Source: UBA1425 sp045537495
Lineage (GTDB): Bacteria; Bacillota; Clostridia; Oscillospirales; Acutalibacteraceae
NCBI GenBank assembly: GCA_045537495.1
Contig: JAZSPN010000078.1
Coordinates: forward strand, 1-44,946
Reading direction: 5' to 3'
DNA: 44,946 nucleotides
The notes below the pieces were generated by a model. That model saw only the letters and a program-made list of their open reading frames with translations. It searched no databases and had not been told where the DNA came from. Positions 32,163-40,247 of the stretch are shown piece by piece. The position numbers were made by a program, and so were the translations under genes. Position 1 is the stretch's first letter; every line of letters starts with the position of its first letter.

Positions 32163-32190
32163 AAGGGGCTGTTTTCACAGTTCCTTTTTT
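32161..32190. terminator. Terminator between cca and the nucleotidyltransferase remnant
   Basis: AAAAGGGGCTG (32161-32171) pairs, with two G-U wobbles in RNA, with CAGTTCCTTTT (32178-32188), then TT and an AT-rich tract. It starts inside the cca stop region. It lies between convergent genes and could act in both directions. Confidence 0.6.
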
Positions 32191-32587
32191 ATATGCTTTT
32201 TTGCCCATAAGAACAAAGTTTCCGACATTTCGGAAAAGTTAACCGTTCCGCCGTTTTTCAGATTCAAAAAAGTTTCAACGACGATCTTTTCATCGGAAGA
32301 GACCACTCTCATTAAATCCTTCTGACGACTGAAATATTTTCCCGTTTGTTTAAAAGCTATTGCCTGCACAACAAACGATGCGGATTTATACAGCTCTTTG
32401 AGAATATCTCCACTCTTTTCATACAGCATATTATGCGCACAGCCGTGAAAAATATTGCATACACCGCTCTTTATCGCTCTGCTGACGGCAGCACCGTCAA
32501 TCATCGTCAACAGAGAGTCACACGTTCTTTGAATGTGGCATCGAGTGTCTGCAAAAAACGATTCATCCGGTCGTTAATTTCTATCAC
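32175..32587 (-). pseudogene. Nucleotidyltransferase remnant with internal deletion and frame break
   Basis: After murQ, a GGAGG site and GTG at 32587 open a short frame, IEINDRMNRFLQTLDATF, that stops at TGA after about 26 codons. A second frame, from TTG 32510, gives 111 residues including CNIFHGCAHNMLYEKSGDIL, KELYKSASFVVQAIAF and SETLFLWAKKHI. I read the first piece as the N-terminus and the second as the C-terminal helical part of a nucleotidyltransferase-domain protein of the aminoglycoside-transferase type. The central domain, which would hold the GS-x-ARG and DxD active site, is missing, so the gene is probably dead. Alternatively the 111-residue frame is a separate small protein. Family assignment is from memory. 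Confidence 0.5.
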
Positions 32588-32592
32588 GTCGA

Positions 32593-33405
32593 TTACCTCC
32601 GGTCAGCAGATTCAACCGCAAGCTTGATATTCCATTCGTTTTCGTCGAGCCTTTTTTCCGCTTCTTCATGAGTAATGCCGAGAATTTCGGCTGTAATGCC
32701 TATCATTCTCCGACGAAGCTTTTTGTTGGTGGGTTTAAGGTTAATCATCAGATTCTCATAGACATATCCGCATTTTATCATGGCGGTTGTCGAAATCATG
32801 TTGAGTATGATTTTCTGTGCCGTTCCCGCCTTCATGCGTGTCGAGCCCGTAATAACCTCGGGGCCCGTGTCGGCACAGATATTGATATCCGCCGTTTCGC
32901 CGAGCTTTGTTCCGTAATTGTTCACTATCGAAACGGTTTTTGCGCCGAGGCTTTTTGCATACTTTACGGCGGAGATAACATATGCCGCCGATCCCGAAGC
33001 GGAAATTCCTATCAGAATATCCTTTTCGGAAAAGCCGTGTTTTTTAAGATCTTCGACCGCCGCTTCGGCATTGTCCTCCGCATTCTCCGATGCCCTGAAC
33101 ATGCTTTCCTTACCGCCTGCAATTATGCCGTTGAATAAATCGTAAGAAACACCGAACGTCGGCGGACATTCCGAAGCATCACATACCGCAAGCCTTCCCG
33201 ATGTTCCGCTTCCGATATAAAAAACCCTTCCGCCTTGCTTTATAACGTCGGCGACGGCATCACAGGCTTTCTCCGTTTCGCGAAGTGATGCGTCTATTGC
33301 CGAAATAACATTGCTGTTTTCGTTATTGATCAGCTTTACTATCTCATATGTTGACATATTCCCGATATTCAGAGTATCGGGATTTCTCATTTCTGTTTTA
33401 AGCAT
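32593..33405 (-). CDS. murQ: N-acetylmuramic acid 6-phosphate etherase
   Basis: MurQ removes the lactyl ether of MurNAc 6-phosphate, giving GlcNAc 6-phosphate and lactate, in cell-wall recycling. Motifs are GRVFYIGSGTSGRLAVCDA, SECPPTFGVSYD, the second SIS part ILIGISASGSAAYVI, TGSTRMKAGTAQK, and the C-terminal RLDENEWNIKLAVE. It is about 270 residues, slightly shorter than usual (around 300) mainly at the N-terminus, which begins near the family's EMRNPDTLNI segment. It follows murK by 4 bases in the same operon. Its last codons contain the GGAGG site of the decayed gene downstream. Confidence 0.95.
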   Translation of the reverse strand: MLKTEMRNPDTLNIGNMSTYEIVKLINNENSNVISAIDASLRETEKACDAVADVIKQGGRVFYIGSGTSGRLAVCDASECPPTFGVSYDLFNGIIAGGKESMFRASENAEDNAEAAVEDLKKHGFSEKDILIGISASGSAAYVISAVKYAKSLGAKTVSIVNNYGTKLGETADINICADTGPEVITGSTRMKAGTAQKIILNMISTTAMIKCGYVYENLMINLKPTNKKLRRRMIGITAEILGITHEEAEKRLDENEWNIKLAVESADRR

Positions 33406-33409
33406 ATTT

Positions 33410-34306
33410 TTACTCCGTTACATTTGATTTTGCAAGGGCTACGGCACCGTTAACGGCAGGTTCATCCGAAAAATCAACAGCATACCCTTCGCCGAGATAC
33501 TTCGATATGAACGGCAGAAGAATTTCCCGCTGTTTGCAAAGACCGCCGAGAATCACAACATTTTCGCGTTTTTGAGCCGATTTTCCGCACGCCGCTGCAA
33601 TAACCTTTGCCGCTTCGTATGAGTTGCGGTCGATTATGCTTTCCGCGGTTTTGTCACCGTTTTTATACGCTTCGAAAACAACGGGTGCAAACGATGCAAC
33701 AAACACGGGGCCTCCGTCGTAAATTCTTGAAACCGCTTCTTTTAACGGCATATTCATCTTCTCTTCGGCAAGCTTTAAAAGCATCTCGCTTTCTCCTCTG
33801 CCGTCAAGATATTCGTACGCACAATTGAGTGCATCGGAGCCGTAACAGAAAGCACTTCCGCCCTTGTCAAGCATATAGCCCCAACCGCCTGCACGGTGCG
33901 CCTTTCCTTCAAGCACGCCGAAGGCAACAATGCCGGTGCCCATTATGACGGCGGTGCCGTTTTCGCCTTTAAGTGCCGTGCTTATCGCATTATCGGTGTC
34001 GCTGCCGTTTGAAAATTTTCCGAATCCGAAGGTCTTCAAAAACTCTCTTATCGAGTCTTTGATATTCTCCGAGCCGCCGCCTGCAATTCCTGCAAAAACG
34101 GATATTTCACACTTATTCAGATTTTCGCATATCCGTTCAATTCCCTGACGAAGAACAGAGAAGGTGTTTTCAATTCCCGCGTTTACGGGATTTGAGGTGC
34201 CGAGAATAATTCTTTTTATTTCATTTTTGTTTAAATCCGTCAGCAAAAACTCGGTTTTTGTTCCGCCCCCGTCAATGCCGAGCAGATATTTCACATTATC
34301 GCTCAC
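33410..34306 (-). CDS. murK: N-acetylmuramic acid / N-acetylglucosamine kinase (BadF/BcrA ATPase family)
   Basis: This 298-residue ASKHA kinase carries LLGIDGGGTKTEFLLTD (phosphate 1), FAGIAGGGSENI, VIMGTGIVAFG (phosphate 2) and AGGWGYMLDKGGSAFCYG, as in GlcNAc kinases. In Clostridium acetobutylicum a homologue, MurK, phosphorylates MurNAc and GlcNAc. The direct link to murQ (4-base gap) supports MurNAc as substrate, so the pair makes and consumes MurNAc 6-phosphate. The start is GTG 34306 with GAAGGG upstream. No clear promoter lies between it and the terminator 30 bases upstream. Confidence 0.87.
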   Translation of the reverse strand: MSDNVKYLLGIDGGGTKTEFLLTDLNKNEIKRIILGTSNPVNAGIENTFSVLRQGIERICENLNKCEISVFAGIAGGGSENIKDSIREFLKTFGFGKFSNGSDTDNAISTALKGENGTAVIMGTGIVAFGVLEGKAHRAGGWGYMLDKGGSAFCYGSDALNCAYEYLDGRGESEMLLKLAEEKMNMPLKEAVSRIYDGGPVFVASFAPVVFEAYKNGDKTAESIIDRNSYEAAKVIAAACGKSAQKRENVVILGGLCKQREILLPFISKYLGEGYAVDFSDEPAVNGAVALAKSNVTE

Positions 34307-34330
34307 AGAATCCCTTCTTTATCTTCTCTT

Positions 34331-34365
34331 ATAAAAACGGGCACAACATGCTCTGCTGCGCCCGT
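34331..34365 (-). terminator. Terminator of the phosphatase-to-LRR operon
   Basis: On the minus strand ACGGGC (plus 34360-34365) pairs with GCCCGT (plus 34337-34342), with further partial pairing inside, then TTTTTAT. It lies 18 bases after the LRR gene stop. Confidence 0.8.
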
Positions 34366-34383
34366 GAGATATTATGAGGTTAT

Positions 34384-35913
34384 TTATCTGTACCAGATCC
34401 AACCGAAAAGAACAATGATCAGAATCCACTGCCACCAGGTATACTTGACGGTAACGACACACGATACAACCGTGTCCGTTCCTTCAATCGTTGCGGTAAC
34501 GGTTGAAGTACCTCTCTTGACGGTCTTGACATTACCGTTTTCGTCAATTGTCAGGACCTTCGGATTCGACGATTTAAAGACGACTTTAACATCCTCGGGT
34601 AATTCCTCGGTGAATGTAAATCTGTAAGCATCCTTATAATTCATCGTAATTGCCGACGGCTTATTCGTGAACGAGAAATCATAAACCACTGCCGTATACG
34701 TTGCCGTAAAGCCTTTGTAGGAAACGGTAACCGTCTTTTCTCCGGGTGTTGTGAAATCGTCTTCCGTCGAAAGTGTACATTCTTCCGTAACATCGACATC
34801 ATCTGCATAAAGACATTCTGCCGTGACAACAAGTCCGTCCTTCGAAAGCTCAACATCTTCGGCACCTGCATATTTCTGCTTTTCGGGATCTGCCGTTACG
34901 GTAATACCCGTCAAGCCGTAAACTCTTGCCGTGTACGTTGTAGTCTTTTCAAGATAACTTACCGTAACCGTCTTTTCACCGGGAACAGAAAAATCGTCAT
35001 CGGATTCAAGTGTGCATCTTTCGGTTACATCTCTGTCGGGTGCTCCTTCATAAACTGCACTGACGGTAAGTCCTTCCTTGTTGAGTCCGTCAAAAGCATC
35101 TGCATTATAGAGCTGAGCCATAATATCACATTCAACAAGAAGTTCTTTTACGGGATAGGTTTCAACGTTTATGCCATACTGACTCTCCGTGCAGAAGGTG
35201 TAAAACTCGGAATCGGGATAACAATGGAAAGTAACCTTTTCAAGATCTACCGATTCTGACGGGAAGCTTTTTATTTCGTCGTAAACATAGATATCTTTAA
35301 GCTTTGTGCAGCCCCTGAAAGCGGTTTCGTGCACCGTTTCGGTATTTAATCCGAGATAAACCGTTTGAAGTGATGTGCACCTGTCAAATGCCGTGCTGGG
35401 AATTTCTGCAACGTTGTTGCTGATTCTGACCGTTTCAAGTGCCGAACAATCTCCGAAAACAAATGCGCCGAGTGTCGTTACACTGTCGGGCAAGGTCACT
35501 TCCGTAAGGCTTGTGCAGTTTGAAAAAGCACTGTTTCCTATCTTTTCAATTCCGTCATTGAGCGTGAGCTCTTCAAGTGCCGTAAAATTCTGGAACTGTT
35601 CACTTTTGAGTGTCCTGATGCTTCCCGGTACGGAAAGACTTTCAACCGTTGCACCGAAACCGTCGCCGAACGCATCGGAATCTATCGAAACAACCGTATA
35701 GCTGTTTCCTTTGCTGTCTTTAATCGTTTCGGGAATAACAACATCCTTTGAGGACTGGTCGTAGTTTATGATTTCCGCCTTGCCGGTATCGACAATTTTG
35801 AAGTCGAATCTCTCGTCATCGGTGGTATACGCAAAAGCACTTACCGCTGTCAACGAAAGCAATGTAAGCGAAACAAGCAAAAGAGCAACCGTTTTCTTAA
35901 TAGTTTTTGTCAT
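34384..35913 (-). CDS. BspA-type LRR and Ig-domain surface protein with C-terminal membrane anchor
   Basis: This 509-residue exported protein has a signal peptide (KKTVALLLVSLTLLSLTAV, cleaved near AFA). Residues about 30-215 are TpP/BspA leucine-rich repeats with the typical IGNSAFSNCTSLTEVTLP unit. Two Ig-like repeats follow, each with ...GLxVxAxY... and PGEKTVTVSY, then a Big_2-like domain (VVFKSSNPKVLTIDENGNV). The last 19 residues, YTWWQWILIIVLFGWIWYR, form a tryptophan-rich membrane helix with almost no cytosolic tail and no LPXTG, so it should stay in the membrane facing out. It probably binds a surface or host ligand. AAAGGA lies 8 bases before ATG 35913; the ATG at 35922 would overlap it. 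Confidence 0.87.
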   Translation of the reverse strand: MTKTIKKTVALLLVSLTLLSLTAVSAFAYTTDDERFDFKIVDTGKAEIINYDQSSKDVVIPETIKDSKGNSYTVVSIDSDAFGDGFGATVESLSVPGSIRTLKSEQFQNFTALEELTLNDGIEKIGNSAFSNCTSLTEVTLPDSVTTLGAFVFGDCSALETVRISNNVAEIPSTAFDRCTSLQTVYLGLNTETVHETAFRGCTKLKDIYVYDEIKSFPSESVDLEKVTFHCYPDSEFYTFCTESQYGINVETYPVKELLVECDIMAQLYNADAFDGLNKEGLTVSAVYEGAPDRDVTERCTLESDDDFSVPGEKTVTVSYLEKTTTYTARVYGLTGITVTADPEKQKYAGAEDVELSKDGLVVTAECLYADDVDVTEECTLSTEDDFTTPGEKTVTVSYKGFTATYTAVVYDFSFTNKPSAITMNYKDAYRFTFTEELPEDVKVVFKSSNPKVLTIDENGNVKTVKRGTSTVTATIEGTDTVVSCVVTVKYTWWQWILIIVLFGWIWYR

Positions 35914-35926
35914 GGTGTTCATCCTT

Positions 35927-36424
35927 TCATTTTACGGCTTCGCTGAAGCTTATAAGCTCGTCAAACAGCTGTGCCGTATTCTTTAAGATTTCAAGGTTTT
36001 TCTCATCACGGATAAGATAAAGTCCCGCAAGCCTTACCGCCCTTAAAAATCTGGGATCGGGACGGATTTTCTCACGTACGATCGGGCACGAGGACAAGCC
36101 TCTGATATCATACACAACCTTTATCGTTATTTTTCCGTTTTCTTCAACCGGCATCGGAAAAAACGGATACATTCTGCACGAGAGAGGACGTGTTTTTCTG
36201 TCACACCTTCCCGAACATACAAGTATCCTGCGTTCGCCGTCGGAGCGTACGGTAAAGCCCTTTTCGTTTTCGAAAAGCTTTTCTTCTCCGTTAAAAAGCT
36301 CCATGCCGTCATCCTCGGTACCCTGACAGCATCTGTTTCCGCAAAGTTTTCCGCAATCCAGACTGTATTTCAAGGGAGTAACATCCCTCAAAACGCTGTA
36401 AGCATCTGCAACAGGTGATCTCAT
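35927..36424 (-). CDS. Cysteine-rich YkgJ-like metal/cluster-binding protein
   Basis: This 165-residue cytosolic protein has a cysteine pattern of the YkgJ (putative zinc or iron-sulfur) family: DCGKLCGNRCCQG near residues 23-35, CSGRCDRKTRPLSCRMYPFF near 70-90 and SSCPIVRE near 112. The RPLSCRMYPF block is the family hallmark. Its function is unknown; such proteins are suspected to bind a metal cluster. It overlaps the tsaD stop by 4 bases (ATGA), so the two are coupled, which hints at a role near tRNA or protein modification, but that is only inference. Confidence 0.72.
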   Translation of the reverse strand: MRSPVADAYSVLRDVTPLKYSLDCGKLCGNRCCQGTEDDGMELFNGEEKLFENEKGFTVRSDGERRILVCSGRCDRKTRPLSCRMYPFFPMPVEENGKITIKVVYDIRGLSSCPIVREKIRPDPRFLRAVRLAGLYLIRDEKNLEILKNTAQLFDELISFSEAVK

Positions 36425-37431
36425 TGTTCATCAATTCCCATCGTCGCCCTGGCATTGAGCGTCATGTCCGCACGCTTTCCGCTAAGGTATTCATAATACC
36501 CCTGAGCTCCGACCATTGCCGCATTGTCACCGCAAAGTGACTTGTCGGGGAGATAAAGCTCATAGGATTTTCTTTCACAGAGTTTTGTCATCTCGCTGCG
36601 AAGCACCGAGTTCGCCGAAACACCGCCTGCAAGAACGATCTTTTTATATCCGAGATTTTCCGCCGCCTTTTCGGTGTTTTCGGTAAGACTTCTGACAACC
36701 GCCTTTATGTATGAGGCTCCGAAGTCCTTTATATTTATCTCTTCACCCTTCTGAGAAGCGTTGTGAATGAGATTTACGGCAGCCGTTTTCAGCCCCGAAA
36801 AGCTGAAATCGTATTCGCTTCCCGACACGGTCGGACGGGGAAACTTATAGGCATCCGCATTTCCTCCCGCCGCCTCTCTGTCAAGGTTAAGACCGCCCGG
36901 ATAAGGCAGTCCGAGAGCTCTTGCCGCCTTGTCCATGCACTCTCCCGCGGCATCGTCACGTGTTCTTCCGATTACGCAAAAATCCGTATAATCCCTGACC
37001 TCCACGATGTGACTGTGTCCGCCCGACACAACGAGTGCCAGAAACGGAGGCTCGAGTGATTCATGCGTTATATAGTTTGATGCAATATGCGAACGAAGAT
37101 GATGCACGGGAATCAGAGGCTTTCCGAGTGAGAGTGCCAGACCTTTTGCAAAATTGACTCCGACAAGAAGCGCTCCGATAAGCCCCGGCGCATATGTTAC
37201 CGCCACGGCATCAATATCGTCATACGTCAGCGAACAGGCTGTTACCGCTTCACGCACGACGGGAGTTATTGCTTCAACATGGCGACGTGATGCAATTTCG
37301 GGAACTACTCCGCCGTAAAGAATGTGTTCCGACACCTGTGAAGAAATCACCGATGACAAAACACGTCTGCCGTCTTCCACGACGGCGGCGGCGGTTTCGT
37401 CGCATGAGCTTTCTATTGCGAGGATTTTCAT
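36421..37431 (-). CDS. tsaD: tRNA N6-adenosine threonylcarbamoyltransferase
   Basis: TsaD transfers threonylcarbamoyl to A37 of ANN-decoding tRNAs, with TsaB and TsaE. The 336-residue protein has ILAIESSCDETAAAVV, the metal-binding HHLRSHI (HxxxH), LALVVSGGHSHIVEV, LGLPYPGG and VLAGGVSANSVLR, and DNAAMVGAQGYYEY with the C-terminal metal aspartate. AAGGA at the end of rimI fits ATG 37431 (9 bases) better than the ATG at 37440, and the family starts with this methionine. tsaB and tsaE are not in the window, although rimI is directly upstream as often seen. Confidence 0.96.
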   Translation of the reverse strand: MKILAIESSCDETAAAVVEDGRRVLSSVISSQVSEHILYGGVVPEIASRRHVEAITPVVREAVTACSLTYDDIDAVAVTYAPGLIGALLVGVNFAKGLALSLGKPLIPVHHLRSHIASNYITHESLEPPFLALVVSGGHSHIVEVRDYTDFCVIGRTRDDAAGECMDKAARALGLPYPGGLNLDREAAGGNADAYKFPRPTVSGSEYDFSFSGLKTAAVNLIHNASQKGEEINIKDFGASYIKAVVRSLTENTEKAAENLGYKKIVLAGGVSANSVLRSEMTKLCERKSYELYLPDKSLCGDNAAMVGAQGYYEYLSGKRADMTLNARATMGIDEQ

Positions 37432-37436
37432 ATGTT

Positions 37437-37883
37437 TCATTCCTTAAATCTTTTAATCATCAGAATTGCGGTTTCGTCGGGATCACGGTAAAAGTTTTTC
37501 CTTTCCCCGACGGCACCGAATCCGAGTTTTTCATAAAGAGATCTTGCCGCTGCATTGCTTTCTCTGACTTCAAGCATCAGAAATTCGCAATTCCTTTTTT
37601 CGGCATCGCGAAGAGCTTTTTCGATAAGCGCTTTTGCAATACCGTTTCTTCTGAATTCAGGCAGGACGGCAACGTTGGTAACAGAGCCTTCGCCGTAAAT
37701 TTCCTGAATTCCGATATATCCGACAGCCTTGTCCTCCGTCACGGCTACGAGAAAATGAGCATTCGGGTTTTCTGTTTCCTCGATGAAATCTTCTTTTGTC
37801 CACGGATGAGAGAAGCAGACGGTTTCAATCATGTGCAAAGCGTCGGAATGCTCTGCTTTCATATCGACTATTTTTATTTTCAT
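37437..37883 (-). CDS. rimI: Ribosomal protein S18-alanine N-acetyltransferase
   Basis: RimI is a GNAT-fold enzyme that acetylates the N-terminal alanine of ribosomal protein S18. The 148-residue protein has the GNAT core: MIETVCFSHPWTKEDF, VGYIGIQEI, NVAVLPEFRRNGIAKALI (acetyl-CoA loop RRNGIA) and LMLEVRESNAAARSLYEKLG. The HPW motif and position next to tsaD support RimI over other GNATs. The start at 37883 comes straight after the GH127 stop (TGATATG), with only a weak ribosome binding site, so coupling by reinitiation is likely. Confidence 0.92.
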   Translation of the reverse strand: MKIKIVDMKAEHSDALHMIETVCFSHPWTKEDFIEETENPNAHFLVAVTEDKAVGYIGIQEIYGEGSVTNVAVLPEFRRNGIAKALIEKALRDAEKRNCEFLMLEVRESNAAARSLYEKLGFGAVGERKNFYRDPDETAILMIKRFKE

Positions 37884-37884
37884 A

Positions 37885-39717
37885 TCAGAACTTGTGCACC
37901 CATACCGCCATGTCCGTTTCGCCTCTGTTTGCAAATGCGTAATACGGTATGAATTTAATTTTTACCGGTCTGTAATCGCCCTTGACAGGTCTGTAAAGAA
38001 GCGGTTTACAGCACTCACAGGCAGACTTTATATATCCCGATGCGGTAAGTGTCGGAACGGACAGCTCTTCATCGAAGCCTTCCGTGATATTTTCAAACAT
38101 GTCGATGAAGGAGGAGAAAATATTTTCGTTGCCGATACCCTCCGCACAGTAAACCAGCGGTCCTTTTTTAAGTGCGATTTTGCCGGAATTCTCCCATACC
38201 GACGGCAGCGCCTCGTACCAGCCTGCCTTCATCGAAAGATTCAGCTTCAACGAAAAATCGTCACTGTCAACGGCTATATAGGCATAACCTCTGTCTGTTT
38301 CGAAGCTTTTTGAAATCTCAAAATCCGTACACCACGACGGGATTCTGACAGCAATTTTTTTGCCTGCCATTCCCTTTATGCGGATTTCAACCGCACCGTC
38401 AAACGGATAATCTGTTTTCTGACTTATTTTCACACCGCTGAACTCGGCATCACTTTGCATATACTGATGAACGAAAAGTGTACCGTCATTCTGAGAGTAC
38501 ATATAATCCGCAACCGATGCAACAAGCCTTGTCACGTTGGGAGGACAGCAGGAACAGCCGAAGACCTCCGCTCTTTGCGACAACGGAATGTGTCTGTCCG
38601 TATCCTTGACGGCACGGCGTTCTCTTACATTAATCTCCAACGGATTCTCGTAGAAAAACCTTTTACCGTCAAGCGAAATACCCGAAATAATTCCGTTATA
38701 AAGAGCCGTTTCGGCAACATCGGCATATACGGAATCACACTCACACAGGCTCATACGCACAGCGAACATCGCAAGAGCAATTGCCGCACACGTTTCGGCA
38801 TATGCCGTACCGTTCGGCAGGTCGTAATCATCGGTAAAGCGTTCGCCGTGATGAGTTGAGCCGATTCCGCCCGTTATGTACATACGTTTTCTTGTGATAT
38901 TGTCGAACAAGGCTTTACACGCCTCAAAAAGGCTGTCGTCGTCGCAAAGTCTTGCAAGATCCGCCATGGCACTGTAAAGATAACACGCACGGACACAGTG
39001 TCCCTCCGCGGTAGTCTGTTCCCTGACGGGCATGTGGTCCTGCGCATATGTTGCAGGTTGATAGGAAAAATAATCTTTCGGAGAGGCCGTTCCCCTGATA
39101 TCGACAAAAAATTTCGAAAGCCCGAGATAACGTTCTTCTTTTGTGCAAAGGTACAGCTTTACGAGTGCCAGCTCAAGCTCCTCATGTCCCGGTGTCGCAA
39201 ATGATGCCGAACGGTCGTTTTTGAACACCTTTTCGATATAATCCGCATAACGGCACATGAGCTTTAAAAAGCGGTCTTTTCCCGTTGCATAATAATATGC
39301 GACTGCCGCTTCGATAAGATGTCCCGCACAGTAAAGCTCATGGTCGTTTCTCCGTGTCCATCTCGCCTTCGGCTCAACCACATCGAAATACGAATTGAAA
39401 TATCCGTTTTCATCCATATTTCTTTCGACACTGTCAATAACCTCTTCGACATACGCCGTGAGCTTTTCATCGGGATTTTTATGAAGAATATATGCCGCCG
39501 ACTCAAGCCATTTTGCCACATCGGAATCCCAGAAAATATGAGGCTTGTTGGGCTCATCCTTCTTCCAGGCATAGTTGAAAGCATGAAAACGTCCCGTTTT
39601 TTCAAACTGATTGCGAACACTGTCAAGTGTAACTTCCCTGTTGATTTTCTGGCGATGATACCAGAAACCGCCGTTTATATCTATATCCGAAAAGCTGATT
39701 TTGTTTGACTTATTCAT
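37885..39717 (-). CDS. GH127-family glycoside hydrolase (beta-L-arabinofuranosidase-like)
   Basis: This protein of about 610 residues belongs to the DUF1680/GH127 family, whose known members release beta-L-arabinofuranose from plant glycans. Motifs are GGFWYHRQKINREV at the N-terminus, HIFWDSDVAKWLESAAY, NDHELYCAGHLIEAAVAYY, the acid/base region ETCAAIALAMF, and the zinc-cysteine block CSCCPPNVTRLVAS (about residues 386-400), which holds the nucleophilic cysteine. No signal peptide is seen, so it should act in the cytosol on imported oligosaccharides. AGGAG is 9 bases before ATG 39717, which overlaps the stop of the phosphatase gene by 8 bases. Specificity among GH127 enzymes cannot be told. 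Confidence 0.9.
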   Translation of the reverse strand: MNKSNKISFSDIDINGGFWYHRQKINREVTLDSVRNQFEKTGRFHAFNYAWKKDEPNKPHIFWDSDVAKWLESAAYILHKNPDEKLTAYVEEVIDSVERNMDENGYFNSYFDVVEPKARWTRRNDHELYCAGHLIEAAVAYYYATGKDRFLKLMCRYADYIEKVFKNDRSASFATPGHEELELALVKLYLCTKEERYLGLSKFFVDIRGTASPKDYFSYQPATYAQDHMPVREQTTAEGHCVRACYLYSAMADLARLCDDDSLFEACKALFDNITRKRMYITGGIGSTHHGERFTDDYDLPNGTAYAETCAAIALAMFAVRMSLCECDSVYADVAETALYNGIISGISLDGKRFFYENPLEINVRERRAVKDTDRHIPLSQRAEVFGCSCCPPNVTRLVASVADYMYSQNDGTLFVHQYMQSDAEFSGVKISQKTDYPFDGAVEIRIKGMAGKKIAVRIPSWCTDFEISKSFETDRGYAYIAVDSDDFSLKLNLSMKAGWYEALPSVWENSGKIALKKGPLVYCAEGIGNENIFSSFIDMFENITEGFDEELSVPTLTASGYIKSACECCKPLLYRPVKGDYRPVKIKFIPYYAFANRGETDMAVWVHKF

Positions 39718-40156
39718 CCTTGTCAACTCCTGTTTTTTCAATTAAAAGAGAAAGCGATTTATAAATTCTTTCGGCACACAGGCGGTAATCCTCCATTGAG
39801 CCCATATACGGATCGGGAATACCTTCGTCGGACAAAAGCATAAGCTTCTCCTCCGGCAGATAATTCGAAAGAGCTTCCATGTGAGATGCCGTCATGCAGA
39901 CAAAAAGATCGGCTTCATCCAAAAGATAACGCGATATTGCCCTCGAACGGTGCTCGGAAATGTCCGCACCGTACTCCTTCGCCGCTTCGACGGCATATTC
40001 GCTTGCAGGAGAGCCCGTAAAAGCCGCCAGTCCGCAACTTTCGCAACAAACACCGTTTATCCCTCTTTCACGGAGAAGAACACGGAAAATCCCCTCCGCC
40101 ATAGGACTTCTGCACGTATTGCCCGTACAGACAAAAACCACTTTCACGCATTTCAC
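39710..40156 (-). CDS. Low-molecular-weight protein-tyrosine phosphatase
   Basis: This 148-residue enzyme has the LMW-PTP catalytic loop VFVCTGNTCRSPMAE (C-x4-CRS form) near the N-terminus and the acid loop IPDPYMGSMEDY near residue 113. It could act on tyrosine kinases of surface polysaccharide systems or on arginine phosphate (YwlE type); the Thr in the loop (CTGNTCRS) is the YwlE hallmark for arginine phosphatases, so that role is the more likely. It is the first gene of a six-gene run and is preceded by a good promoter. Confidence 0.9.
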   Translation of the reverse strand: MKCVKVVFVCTGNTCRSPMAEGIFRVLLRERGINGVCCESCGLAAFTGSPASEYAVEAAKEYGADISEHRSRAISRYLLDEADLFVCMTASHMEALSNYLPEEKLMLLSDEGIPDPYMGSMEDYRLCAERIYKSLSLLIEKTGVDKDE

Positions 40157-40167
40157 CTCAATTATTT

Positions 40168-40196
40168 ATTATACCAACCCTTACGCATAATTGCAA
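40168..40196 (-). promoter_or_regulatory. Promoter of the phosphatase-GH127-rimI-tsaD operon
   Basis: On the minus strand, TTGCAA (40191-40196), a 17-base spacer and TATAAT (40168-40173), 12 bases before the first start codon. Confidence 0.85.
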
Positions 40197-40198
40197 CA

Positions 40199-40240
40199 AA
40201 AATAAAACCCGATGAAAATTTTATCAATAATCATCGGGTT
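40199..40240 (-). terminator. Terminator of the PRPP synthetase gene
   Basis: On the minus strand AACCCGATGA (plus 40231-40240) pairs with TCATCGGGTT (plus 40206-40215), a 10-bp stem followed by TTATTTTTG, beginning 7 bases after the gene's stop. Confidence 0.88.
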
Positions 40241-40247
40241 ATCCGTA

